Assembly: GCA_020055655.1 (NCBI GenBank) | Contig: JAIPUR010000024.1 | Span: 1-40,193 of the forward strand | Source of the DNA: Methanosarcinaceae archaeon | GTDB taxonomy: Archaea > Halobacteriota > Methanosarcinia > Methanosarcinales > Methanosarcinaceae | Length of the DNA: 40,193 nt | Reading direction: 5' to 3' | Part shown: positions 10,199-18,636 of the stretch, piece by piece | Numbering within the stretch: position 1 is the first letter of the stretch | Layout: the number at the start of each line of letters is the position of its first letter | Program-made: the position numbers and the translations under genes | Notes under the pieces: model-generated | Database searches by the model: none | Seen by the model: the letters and a program-made list of their open reading frames with translations, nothing else | Told to the model about the DNA's origin: nothing

Positions 10199-12129
10199 GC
10201 CCCTCTCCTTGGACTGCCCACTGCAAGCCCTTCAATTTTTGTTTCAAGGGGAAGGGTTCCCATAGAACCAACATCATTACGTTTTAGTTCGAATTTTACT
10301 TTATCCATGTTCAGACCGTAACCTTTCATATACTCTGAAACCGATTCTTCCACAAATTTGAGAGCATATTCAATAGCAGACTTATAATCTTCAAAAAGTA
10401 TTCTTCCTTTCTCCGAGAACAATGCATATTGAGTACTGCCAAAGGAAGAAGGACGGATCAGTATCTCTGTCCTGTAAATAACATCACCAACTAGAGCCCC
10501 AACTGCATTTCCAACCTGGTGGAAATCAGGTACAATTATATCACCATCTATCGTTTTCTCAAGATCGGATTTATAGGCAGCTACCGGAGCACCCACAAGC
10601 ACGACAGGTGACTTGAGCCTGAATGTCATATTATCAGAGCAAGCCATTATCTTTTCAATGTCCTTTGTCTTAACATCATCTGCAAAATATGATATTAGGT
10701 CAAGGGCCAGATTGTCCACTAGCCCTTTCTTAACATTGGCACAGAATTGTTCTTTGCTGATACCCAGGTAACCGGAAAGGATCTTTGCACCTATGTCAGA
10801 TGCCTCTCCATTCCACCTGTCATATTCCCCAAGAACATGAAGTGCATCAGTTGGTGTGAATCCTATCTGCTGAATGCATCTTTTCTTCACAAGTGCCTGC
10901 AATATATGTGTGAACATCAAAGGATGGGTTTCTGTCTTCTTTGCAATATCCATAATAGATGTAGGCTCCTCACCCACAGCATCCAGTATCTCCATTTCCT
11001 GTCCATCGAGATCTGCCATGGCTCTGCAATGAGATCTTGAACCTTTGCATATGAAAAATGTCGTTGATTGCAGGGATTCTGTCATTATACGTGTGGAATA
11101 CTTATCCGAGCTTTCCAGTTCATCTATTACAGAAGGATATTCACTTGCAGCAAGACAAAGGGGAATTACTCTGTTCGGGCCAATATACATCTTGTTCTGT
11201 ACCCATACATGACTGTCTCCACCCATTGCCGATGTTCTCATTTTAATGGCTTTCACCATTGTTTTCCAGCCACCGACTATGGCACCCTGTTCATCTATCT
11301 GTGGGACAGCATCACGGATCATTGCAATATCTGTACTTGTACCGCCAACATCCATTGCAATACATTCTTCAAGTGAAGTTAGGTGACCGGCGCCAACAAG
11401 ACTGGCAGCTGGTCCTGAAAATATTGATTCAACGGGTTTTTCCACCGCTTCTTCTATCTTAACAAGTGAACCATCACACTTCATCATCATAAGTGTGGAA
11501 TCTATTCCAATATCTTTCATTACCGAAAGAATAGACTTAATAAAATCATCCACTACAGGTATAAGCTGAGCATTAAGCAAGGCAGTGATAGCCCTTTCTG
11601 AAGCTCCAAGGCTCATGGACAACTCATGTCCACATACTATTGGTAGATCGGTTAGTTTGCGCACATACTCTTTTACGCGATTTTCATGATCAGGATTTCT
11701 CACACCGAAGTATGAAGAAATTGCAAATGAAGCTACTTTCTTTTTGTTCTCAAGAATAAACTCCCTGAGCTCTTCCAGACCTTCAAGGGGAGCTATTTCA
11801 TTTCCATCGGAATCATGCCCTCCGGCTATGGACAGTACATGATCACTTGGAACTTTATTATTAATTGAATAACCAATGAGAATAAGACCGGCAGGATAAC
11901 CCTTACCCTCAAGGGTAGTATTGGTTGCCAGTGTTGTGGAAACAGAAGTAAAATTGATATCTTTTAAGTATTTTGGATCAAGTCCGTTGAGAGTATTTCG
12001 AATGCCTGTGACCAGATCGGGATATGTTGTCAATGATTTGTAAGAATTTACCAAAGATCCATCAGAGAGATCCATTAGTACTGCATCTGTATATGTGCCG
12101 CCTGTATCAATACCAAGTCCAAGTTTCAT
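10195..12129 (-). CDS. Hydantoinase/oxoprolinase (HyuA)-family protein
   Basis: A 644-residue ASKHA ATPase-like protein. The N-terminal phosphate-1 loop is GLGIDTGGTYTDAVLMDL, followed by STTLATNTTLEGKG. The phosphate-2 loop is AMDVGGTSTDIAMI, and SGPAASLVGA lies between, as in HyuA. A C-terminal extension (about 360-640) contains a winged-helix-like stretch and LVGAPVAAY. Classical HyuA hydrolyses hydantoins or 5-oxoproline with HyuB, but no hyuB is nearby, so that reaction is doubtful here. Its position between the corrinoid/methyltransferase fusion and the chaperonin suggests an ATP-using helper of corrinoid methyl transfer; this is inference. AGGTGAT precedes the ATG. Confidence 0.8.
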   Translation of the reverse strand: MKLGLGIDTGGTYTDAVLMDLSDGSLVNSYKSLTTYPDLVTGIRNTLNGLDPKYLKDINFTSVSTTLATNTTLEGKGYPAGLILIGYSINNKVPSDHVLSIAGGHDSDGNEIAPLEGLEELREFILENKKKVASFAISSYFGVRNPDHENRVKEYVRKLTDLPIVCGHELSMSLGASERAITALLNAQLIPVVDDFIKSILSVMKDIGIDSTLMMMKCDGSLVKIEEAVEKPVESIFSGPAASLVGAGHLTSLEECIAMDVGGTSTDIAMIRDAVPQIDEQGAIVGGWKTMVKAIKMRTSAMGGDSHVWVQNKMYIGPNRVIPLCLAASEYPSVIDELESSDKYSTRIMTESLQSTTFFICKGSRSHCRAMADLDGQEMEILDAVGEEPTSIMDIAKKTETHPLMFTHILQALVKKRCIQQIGFTPTDALHVLGEYDRWNGEASDIGAKILSGYLGISKEQFCANVKKGLVDNLALDLISYFADDVKTKDIEKIMACSDNMTFRLKSPVVLVGAPVAAYKSDLEKTIDGDIIVPDFHQVGNAVGALVGDVIYRTEILIRPSSFGSTQYALFSEKGRILFEDYKSAIEYALKFVEESVSEYMKGYGLNMDKVKFELKRNDVGSMGTLPLETKIEGLAVGSPRRGA

Positions 12130-12249
12130 TTATATCACCTGTTTTAGAAAATTTATGAAGAAGAAGAAATGCTGGAGGCATTCTTCTTTAATCGATTTTG
12201 CAAATTAATAGACCAAATCAAATTTTGAGATCACCTCACAATAAAAGGA

Positions 12250-12276
12250 AAAGAAAAAATGGGTTATTACACCCAC
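12250..12276 (-). terminator. Hairpin and T-rich tract after the fused methyltransferase gene
   Basis: On the minus strand a short stem (TGGGT / ACCCA, 5 bp with possible GU extension, 6-nt loop) is followed by TTTTTTCTTTTCCTTTT, just after the stop at 12290. It probably ends or attenuates transcription, so the downstream helper genes would be made at a lower level than the methyltransferase. Confidence 0.5.
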
Positions 12277-12289
12277 TTTATCCAATGAT

Positions 12290-14182
12290 CTATTTCTGGA
12301 GCTCTGGACCGAGTTCCTTAACAACATCGACCATTGCCTTAACTGTGCTAAGTGGTCCTCCTGGTGGGATCTCACAGCCAGATGACATTATATACTTGGA
12401 CTGCAGACCATTCTCCTTGAGTACTGGATGAACGTCTCTAAGCAGCTGTTCTGTGTCGTTCTTGATCTTCTGCACACCTTCTGCAGAACCATCCATGAAA
12501 TCAACAGGATTAATCTCTCCCATAAGACAACATTCCTGACCATATTTTGGAATAAGGTCCATGTGTCCCTGTGAGCCCTTTCCTCTGAGCTTTGGATAGT
12601 ATGCGTAGCTGTAAAGCTGGGTGCCGAACTTTGTGATCTGGGTATCAAAGTGTACTGCATCTGCACAGTTGTGGATGATGTATGGCTGGTCATATTTCTT
12701 GAATATTGGAAGGTGCTGGTCGTAGACGAATTTACCGTCAAACTTCCAGTAGTCTTCTTCGTCCATGATTATATTGTTAGACCAGAGGTTGTCAACACAA
12801 AGTGCATTACATGCGCTTTCTTCGAAGAATACTTCAGATACCTGGCAGATGTAGTCAGTACATTTCTGCACAGCTTCAAGTACAACTTCAGGATTTGTCT
12901 TCATATCCATAAGTACACGGTCTGCTCCCATCAACTGGGTAAGGGTGAGCAGTGGACCTTCGTGGAAACCGACAAATGGTGCATTGAGTTCGCCATTGAG
13001 CTTTTCTGTTGCAAGCTTGGATGCCTGAATAAGCTCGTATGCACGTGTTCCTTCCTTGACTTCTGGAACTTCTATCTTGTCATAATCATCAAGGTGACCT
13101 TCGGATGATGGAGTGTCATCTTCTGGGTATTTGATCTCACATCCAAAGTCAGCCGGTGTAATTGAAAGGTCCATAAGACCTACGAACATATCACTGTCAG
13201 TGTACTTGGTTCCAAGGAAAGCACTGTCTCTAAATGCCTCTGGTTCAAGACAATATTGCTTGTATGAAACATTAGCAAACTTCCTGTATGAACCACATGC
13301 AAGAGGATATACTGGAAGCCGGTCTACCTTTTTGTCGCCCATTGCTGCAAGTGTTCTGTCCATGTGGGACATTTCTTCTTTATCTTTGACAGCTACAGAA
13401 TCGAATTCTGCCATGATCTCTTTTGCAGTCTCGAGTCCGACATCTGTCTTGCCCTTTACTTTCTTCTTAGAAAGTATGTCTCTATACTTGACCTTTGCAA
13501 GTCCGATCTTTTCATCGCTCCATCTGTCTTCAGATGGGCCAAGTGCCTTTACAGCTTCCTTTGCCCAGTCAGTTGCAAGCATTGCATCGTTGTGTGTTGA
13601 ATCTGCACCGACTTCTGCTGCAAACTCTTCGGATATTGGAGCACCACCGACCATAACAGCCATAGCGTCTCTGATACCTTCTTCCTGAAGCATTTCAATA
13701 ACTTTTTCCATGTTTACCATGGTTGTTGTCATTAAAGCACTCATTGAAACAAGATCAGCTTTGTTTTCTTTTGCAGCTTCAGCGAATTTCTCGACAGGTA
13801 CATCAGCACCGAGATCGATCATGTTGAAACCTGCTGCTGAAAGCATTGTCTTTACGAGGTTCTTTCCAATATCGTGAACGTCACCCTCAATACTTCCGAT
13901 TACACCGACTGCTGGTACATGTCCTTCCTGTGTGACGATGTGTGGAGTTAAGATATCCATACCTTTATACATTGCTTTTGATGCAACGAGCAGGTGTGGG
14001 ACAAAAGCCTCTCCTCTCTCATACTTGTCACTGACAATGACCATTCCTTTTGCAAGACCGTCGAGGATAGCTGTGTAAGCATCATCACCATCTGCAACTA
14101 CTTTGTTCGCGAGTTCTTCTACTGCAGCGACGTTTCCGCCAACTACAGCATCCGCTAATTGATTTAATGTAGCAGTATCCAT
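12290..14182 (-). CDS. Fused corrinoid protein/methylcobamide:CoM methyltransferase (MtsD/F/H type)
   Basis: A 630-residue two-domain protein. Residues 1-215 are a corrinoid-binding protein of the MtaC/MtbC/MtmC class: a four-helix cap, then the cobalamin motif DVHDIG (D101, H103, G106; H103 is the lower ligand) and a GGAPI loop near 179-183. Residues about 270-630 are a UroD-fold methylcobamide:CoM methyltransferase of the MtaA/MtbA class with zinc ligands H504, C506 and C603. Such fusions are known as MtsD, MtsF and MtsH in Methanosarcina acetivorans, where they act on methanethiol and dimethyl sulfide and transfer the methyl group to CoM. GGAGGA stands before the ATG, and a long A/T-rich promoter region lies upstream. 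Substrate cannot be fixed from sequence; methyl sulfides are the best guess, supported by the adjacent Msr-type regulator. Confidence 0.85.
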   Translation of the reverse strand: MDTATLNQLADAVVGGNVAAVEELANKVVADGDDAYTAILDGLAKGMVIVSDKYERGEAFVPHLLVASKAMYKGMDILTPHIVTQEGHVPAVGVIGSIEGDVHDIGKNLVKTMLSAAGFNMIDLGADVPVEKFAEAAKENKADLVSMSALMTTTMVNMEKVIEMLQEEGIRDAMAVMVGGAPISEEFAAEVGADSTHNDAMLATDWAKEAVKALGPSEDRWSDEKIGLAKVKYRDILSKKKVKGKTDVGLETAKEIMAEFDSVAVKDKEEMSHMDRTLAAMGDKKVDRLPVYPLACGSYRKFANVSYKQYCLEPEAFRDSAFLGTKYTDSDMFVGLMDLSITPADFGCEIKYPEDDTPSSEGHLDDYDKIEVPEVKEGTRAYELIQASKLATEKLNGELNAPFVGFHEGPLLTLTQLMGADRVLMDMKTNPEVVLEAVQKCTDYICQVSEVFFEESACNALCVDNLWSNNIIMDEEDYWKFDGKFVYDQHLPIFKKYDQPYIIHNCADAVHFDTQITKFGTQLYSYAYYPKLRGKGSQGHMDLIPKYGQECCLMGEINPVDFMDGSAEGVQKIKNDTEQLLRDVHPVLKENGLQSKYIMSSGCEIPPGGPLSTVKAMVDVVKELGPELQK

Positions 14183-14240
14183 TTAATTTCCTCCAATGTT
14201 TCTGTTGTCACCAATTGCCCATATTGCCTCTGCAACTGTT

Positions 14241-14490
14241 GACGCATTAACGTAGAATCGATAAGATATAACATAAACGGAATAATAAAATAAAGTCTAA
14301 TGATGGTGTTAACATGGCACTCAGGGGTTAATCATATTATTTAATGGGCGGAGTTTAATCTAATTATAGAGGTCAATTACAAAAATATGATTAATCTAGT
14401 TAATGGTATTAATTGAATTAATAGAATGCCTAATTCATTATCTAATCAATAGTTAATATAACTTCTTACAACAATTGTATTGCTAATTTT
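14241..14490 (-). promoter_or_regulatory. Promoter/leader of the fused methyltransferase, copy A of a duplicated region
   Basis: This is the core of the 473-nt gap between the methyltransferase and its regulator. On the minus strand a TATA box TTATGTTATA (about 14267-14276) would start transcription some 55 nt before the ATG at 14182. Upstream lie GTTAAC at 14308-14313, TTAATGGTATTAA at 14400-14412 and a run of ATTAAT boxes to about 14450. The same elements in the same order and at nearly the same spacing occur at 18148-18405 before the kinase gene. A small palindrome (CTACTT/AAGTAG at 14634-14646) follows the regulator stop. I see no gene in the rest of the gap. Confidence 0.7.
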
Positions 14491-14655
14491 CCTCAAAAGC
14501 TTAGCAATCTACCAATATTTGAATGCATAATACAATATTAAATAGCAGTTTGATCAAATAAGTAAATCATTCGTTTGAATGTTCAGTAAGATCCGTCATT
14601 CATACAATAAAAATAAATATTGATAAAGAGGAGCTACTTTAAGTAGATAAATAAA

Positions 14656-15441
14656 TCAGATACCATCCACATACAATGAGGTTGCCTTAAAGTAATTAAA
14701 AAGGTCTTTGCCCCATTTAAGAGCACTTTCCTCATAAGCCATCATTGCATGGTTGTGGTACATCCCATTTTTGAAGAAGAGTGAAAATGATAAAAATTCA
14801 TCAGTTGCAATACAGGAAGCAAGATTGATATTATCATGATACACATAAAGCTTGACATTGCGCATACTGATAAACTCTTCCAATATAGTTCGATACTCGT
14901 CCCTCATTCTTTCAAAAACATGTTCTGTCACAATGAGTTCCATATGAACGCCATTCTTTGCATATTCAAGATATTTAGAAGTGTAAGCGGGACTAAAATA
15001 TGATGATACTTCCATTATGCTTTTTGCTTCTGCAAGATTATCTTCCAGATCCTTTGGTAGTTCATACATACGATTTAAGTCAGCTTCCACGAGTTTGCAA
15101 GGACCAATCTCATCTATCCTGTCTTGCAACTGCGAAGGAATTGAGCTGAATTTATGGTTATCCCAGTATTCCCGATTATCTGAATAAACGTGTAAAGTAT
15201 TAATAAGAGGTAACATTTTTCTGGCGATTACCTCGCCAAAGTTTGAAAGGAAATAATGATCGTTTGCATAAATAACCAAACCATGGTCAACAAGTATCTT
15301 TATCTGTGTCATCATTGCACTTGAAGTTACACTGAGGGTCTGCTTGATATCATCAAGACTCATTGGCCCATTTATTAATAAAAGAAGCAGATCCTTTCTT
15401 TTATCTGAAAGAAAAATCGTACCCAATAAAGCCAATTCCAT
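14656..15441 (-). CDS. Msr-type transcription regulator (ArsR-like HTH plus DUF1724)
   Basis: A 261-residue regulator. Residues about 10-75 form a winged helix (KRKDLLLLLINGPMSLDDI, then a recognition-helix region SSAMMTQIKILVDHGL and a wing YANDHYFLS). Residues about 120-255 match the DUF1724/FilR1-like domain of methanogenesis regulators, with the usual DRIDEIG, SYFSPAYTSKYLEYAKNG and LFFKNGMY segments. Msr proteins of Methanosarcina activate neighbouring methyl-sulfide methyltransferase genes, and the position here, directly before the fused methyltransferase, is the same. It starts 39 nt after the kinase stop, so kinase and regulator are one transcript. AGGTGA precedes the ATG by 8 nt. 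The likely target is the 14241-14490 region. Confidence 0.85.
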   Translation of the reverse strand: MELALLGTIFLSDKRKDLLLLLINGPMSLDDIKQTLSVTSSAMMTQIKILVDHGLVIYANDHYFLSNFGEVIARKMLPLINTLHVYSDNREYWDNHKFSSIPSQLQDRIDEIGPCKLVEADLNRMYELPKDLEDNLAEAKSIMEVSSYFSPAYTSKYLEYAKNGVHMELIVTEHVFERMRDEYRTILEEFISMRNVKLYVYHDNINLASCIATDEFLSFSLFFKNGMYHNHAMMAYEESALKWGKDLFNYFKATSLYVDGI

Positions 15442-15480
15442 TTTTCATTCACCTTGGTATTTAATTGATCAATAAATTTC

Positions 15481-18009
15481 TTAATCATTCCATAAGGGAA
15501 GCTTAATGTAAATTGTTGTTCCTTCACCTAATTCACTTTCAACCCATATTTCACCTTCATGAGCATCAATTGTATCTTTACACATTTGAAGTCCTGATTC
15601 AATTGCCCAGTACATATGACTTGAATTCTCATCCAACTGACAAAAGTTATGAAATAGGTGGGGTATCAATTCTTTTTGTATGCCAGGTCCCATGTCAGAT
15701 ATCTCAGTGTGTAGATAATTATCATCCTCGTACATATTTATAGCCAAAGAACCACCCTCTGGGGTAAAGTTTATAGCATTATCAATTAGATTAAGATAAA
15801 CATCAGTCAGTTTCTCTTTGTCTCCTTTCACAAAAGAAAGATTACGAGGGATGTTCTTTTTAAGATCCAGTTGCTTTTCATCGATCAATAGTATCAGATT
15901 TAGCAATACATCGGATATCAATGTGTAAAGATTAAGCTCTTCAAATGAGTATTTTATCTCACCCAAGTCTTTCAAATTTCGGTAAAATGCAGTATCAGAT
16001 AGTCTTTTGATTCTCTCAGAATTACGAAGCAGAGCCAACATTGCTACTTTCTGAGAATCATTTATTAAATTAAGAGCTTCGCCACCAAAAGAATTACATT
16101 CTGAACATATAGAATCATCATCTACGGGAAAATTACTTTTAATGAAATCTTCCTTCATACTATTGATAGACCTTAATTCTTTGTTAGATTTTGAAAGTTC
16201 TGAAGAATACTTATTGAAAGCATCTAATGTTTGTCTTTTCTTAATCAATTTCCACATTGCCTGCACAAGGAGGGTAAGTTGAAGTACATCAGATTCATCA
16301 TAGTCTTCTTCTTTGTTACCTACACCTACCACAGCAACAATATGCTCACCATCAAACAAGGGAACATTCAAGTGTCGTGTTAACTGTACATGGCCACTTG
16401 GATAACCTTTTTTCATAGAGGATTCCATACTATAATCGTTGGTGATGATAGGTTTACGCTGTCTAACAGCTTCTCCCCAAAGGCCGGTGGTAGCTATAGG
16501 ATATGTAAAGATCTTGTCTTTGATTTCACACTCTTTCATGGTAAATTTTGACCACGAATGCATAATAAGAACAGTTTCATCTGCATTTGTAAATGCAAGA
16601 TAACCTAATTTGCTACCAGTAAGTCTTACTGCCTCTTCGCGGGCAAAATCAGTGATATCGTTTAAAGAAGTGCCTGTCATATCATTTAGCTTGACCAATG
16701 CCTCTAACCTTGAAGCATTAAGCAGTTTTGATTTTTCAGCTTTCTTCCTTTCAGTAATGTCACGAGCAACTGACAGAACTGCTTTTTTACCATTATATTC
16801 AATAAGCTTAGCATTAACTTCAAGTGGTATAACAGAGCCATCTTTTCGAATAGCTGCTGACTCATAGGTAGCTTTTCCATTTTTAACTATACGTCTAATG
16901 AAATGCGTGGCATGCTCCACATATTTTGAGGGAACCAGGTTTTTTGGTGATAAGCTCAAAATATATTCTTTGGAATATCCAAGGGTATCAACAGCAACCT
17001 GATTTACATCTATTAAAGTACCGTTCAGTTTGCTGAGAAAAATAAGATCGTTGATGCTATTGAATATGATCTTGAATTTGTGTTCAGATTCACGAAAGCT
17101 CTCATTAATTATTCTGTTTTCAACCTCAATGGCTGCGATATCTGCATTTGCTTTGAGATAGTGCATGCATGCACTTTTCGGAGACCTTGGATTTTCAAAG
17201 TACATAGCAAAGACACCAAGAATGTCTCCATTTGATGCCACCATCGGTTCAGTCCAGCATGCACGAATGCCAATTTTCTTTGAAAAAACTCTGTCCTTTG
17301 TCCAGAAAGGATATTTAGCCACATCTTCAATTATGACCCGCCTTCCAAAGCATACAGATCTAGCACAACAACCCATGTTATGTTTTACCTCTGCTCCTTC
17401 AAGATATTCCCTGAATAAAGCAGGCAAGTTGGGAGCTACAACGTGAAATATCCTCTTTTTGCTCTTGTCCAGCAAAATCACGGCACATTTCAGATCAGAT
17501 TTGATCATTTCAGCGTTCGTTACAAGAAGGGAGAGAATGTTCTCAAGAGACGCATCCTTGCCACTGACATTTGTATTTGCACCTTGATCAGTTACCTTGC
17601 GGCACTTTTTTTCAGTAATGTCACTGATGATACCGTCAATATAGGTATCACCATTTTCGTCACGTCTTATTTGTGACTTTTCTTCAACATGGCGTATCTC
17701 ACCAAATTTGGTGATAATTCTATACTGCTGTTCAAATGCAGTAATTACAGGATTTAGGTACTTAAAAGCATTAGAAATTATCTTGAAATCATCAGGATGT
17801 ACAATTTCGCCAAAGTTCATCTTTCTAGAAGTAAAATCTTCAGGATGATAGCCAAATTGTTTGATGTTTGCATTTAAATGCACAACTGGTAGATCATCCT
17901 CAAGTTTTCGGGAAATTATAATAAACGAACTTTCTTTAATAATTTTTAAATCAAGTTCTGTATCTGATTGTTTAATCATATTTTTGACCAGATTACCACA
18001 GATCCTCAT
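15481..18009 (-). CDS. PAS-GAF-PAS-GAF sensor kinase, MsmS-like, without a canonical H-box
   Basis: A protein of about 842 residues, numbered here from the TTG at 18012 as residue 1. Order: PAS1 (25-137, ending GIISDITEKK), GAF1 (155-305, with NMGCCARSVCFG), PAS2 (312-425, ending VARDITERKK), GAF2 (435-595), a helical dimerisation region (600-700) and a HATPase (715-840). The ATPase has N-box NLIDNAINF and G1 box DMGPGI. The region where F-xx-SHELRTP should be reads DFIKSNFPVDDDS, with no histidine, and the G2 box is degenerate (AIESGLQM). Domain order and location match MsmS of M. acetivorans, a haem-binding kinase beside an mts gene whose haem is attached through a cysteine in the second GAF; here GAF2 has one cysteine, C495. 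ATG 18009 follows an in-frame TTG; ATG 17979 is another possible start. No membrane segments. Confidence 0.82.
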   Translation of the reverse strand: MRICGNLVKNMIKQSDTELDLKIIKESSFIIISRKLEDDLPVVHLNANIKQFGYHPEDFTSRKMNFGEIVHPDDFKIISNAFKYLNPVITAFEQQYRIITKFGEIRHVEEKSQIRRDENGDTYIDGIISDITEKKCRKVTDQGANTNVSGKDASLENILSLLVTNAEMIKSDLKCAVILLDKSKKRIFHVVAPNLPALFREYLEGAEVKHNMGCCARSVCFGRRVIIEDVAKYPFWTKDRVFSKKIGIRACWTEPMVASNGDILGVFAMYFENPRSPKSACMHYLKANADIAAIEVENRIINESFRESEHKFKIIFNSINDLIFLSKLNGTLIDVNQVAVDTLGYSKEYILSLSPKNLVPSKYVEHATHFIRRIVKNGKATYESAAIRKDGSVIPLEVNAKLIEYNGKKAVLSVARDITERKKAEKSKLLNASRLEALVKLNDMTGTSLNDITDFAREEAVRLTGSKLGYLAFTNADETVLIMHSWSKFTMKECEIKDKIFTYPIATTGLWGEAVRQRKPIITNDYSMESSMKKGYPSGHVQLTRHLNVPLFDGEHIVAVVGVGNKEEDYDESDVLQLTLLVQAMWKLIKKRQTLDAFNKYSSELSKSNKELRSINSMKEDFIKSNFPVDDDSICSECNSFGGEALNLINDSQKVAMLALLRNSERIKRLSDTAFYRNLKDLGEIKYSFEELNLYTLISDVLLNLILLIDEKQLDLKKNIPRNLSFVKGDKEKLTDVYLNLIDNAINFTPEGGSLAINMYEDDNYLHTEISDMGPGIQKELIPHLFHNFCQLDENSSHMYWAIESGLQMCKDTIDAHEGEIWVESELGEGTTIYIKLPLWND

Positions 18010-18147
18010 CAATTATGGTTCTACAACAATGACGCTGCTACTAGTTGCAGCTTTTTCTAATTGATATGATCGGCTAGATCCATTGCAATTCTTTCTTTCT
18101 AAATAATATGTACTCGTCAATGATTACATGTACTTTATGGAAACACC

Positions 18148-18405
18148 GATGCACAACGTGGTACGAATAATATATAACATAAATGGAATAATAAATTGGG
18201 GATTGTTAACATCATTATAGATGAACACATGGTTAAATGGCTTAATATATTAGCTGATAACAGCCTGATTAAGCGCATTAATTAAAAAAATGCATCTAAT
18301 CCAATTAATGGCATTAACACCATTAAGGTTTACATTATCTATAAATTATATATTCAATACTAAAATTCATTTCTTATAATAATGAGCATTGTAAAAATTA
18401 TTATT
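18148..18405 (-). promoter_or_regulatory. Promoter/leader of the kinase-regulator unit, copy B of a duplicated region
   Basis: Minus-strand TATA box TTATGTTATATATTATTCG (about 18163-18181) lies some 160 nt before the kinase start. GTTAAC at 18205-18210, TTAATGGCATTAA at 18305-18317 and CATTATCTA at 18333-18341 repeat the elements of 14241-14490; the offsets from the TATA element differ by 1 to 9 nt. The 627-nt gap 18010-18636 otherwise holds an untranslated leader (18010-18147) and, from about 18500, the cobA promoter. Confidence 0.7.
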
Positions 18406-18553
18406 AAGCAGATCAAACAGGCCATTCAAGTAAAGTCTGTGTCAATTTGAAACTGAATATATGTGCTTTCTTGTTCTTTTTTGCATTTGAATCATCCATA
18501 AACCAATGGTTTTATCTAGTTTCAACTCTGCTATTTCCATTGTCTCAAATTCC

Positions 18554-18563
18554 CTTTAAAAAC
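18554..18563 (+). promoter_or_regulatory. Candidate TATA box of cobA
   Basis: CTTTAAAAAC lies about 80 nt upstream of the ATG at 18637. A TTTATG-rich stretch just after it is an alternative. The ribosome site is weak (AGGAT about 10 nt upstream). Confidence 0.35.
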
Positions 18564-18636
18564 ATTTATGTTTATGAATAGATATTATGATCAGTTCATT
18601 AGAATCATAAATTTGACCAAATAGGATTTTGCAAAT

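Noticed and set aside
13113-13688. 191-codon open frame on the plus strand inside the methyltransferase gene
   Set aside because: It is antisense to a clearly coding, family-conserved region, has no ribosome site and is Ser-rich in the way of reverse-strand shadows.
14401-14460. Run of ATTAAT units as a possible CRISPR or satellite array
   Set aside because: Units are only 5-6 bp, irregularly spaced and without spacers; they fit a regulator-site cluster or A/T-rich DNA better.
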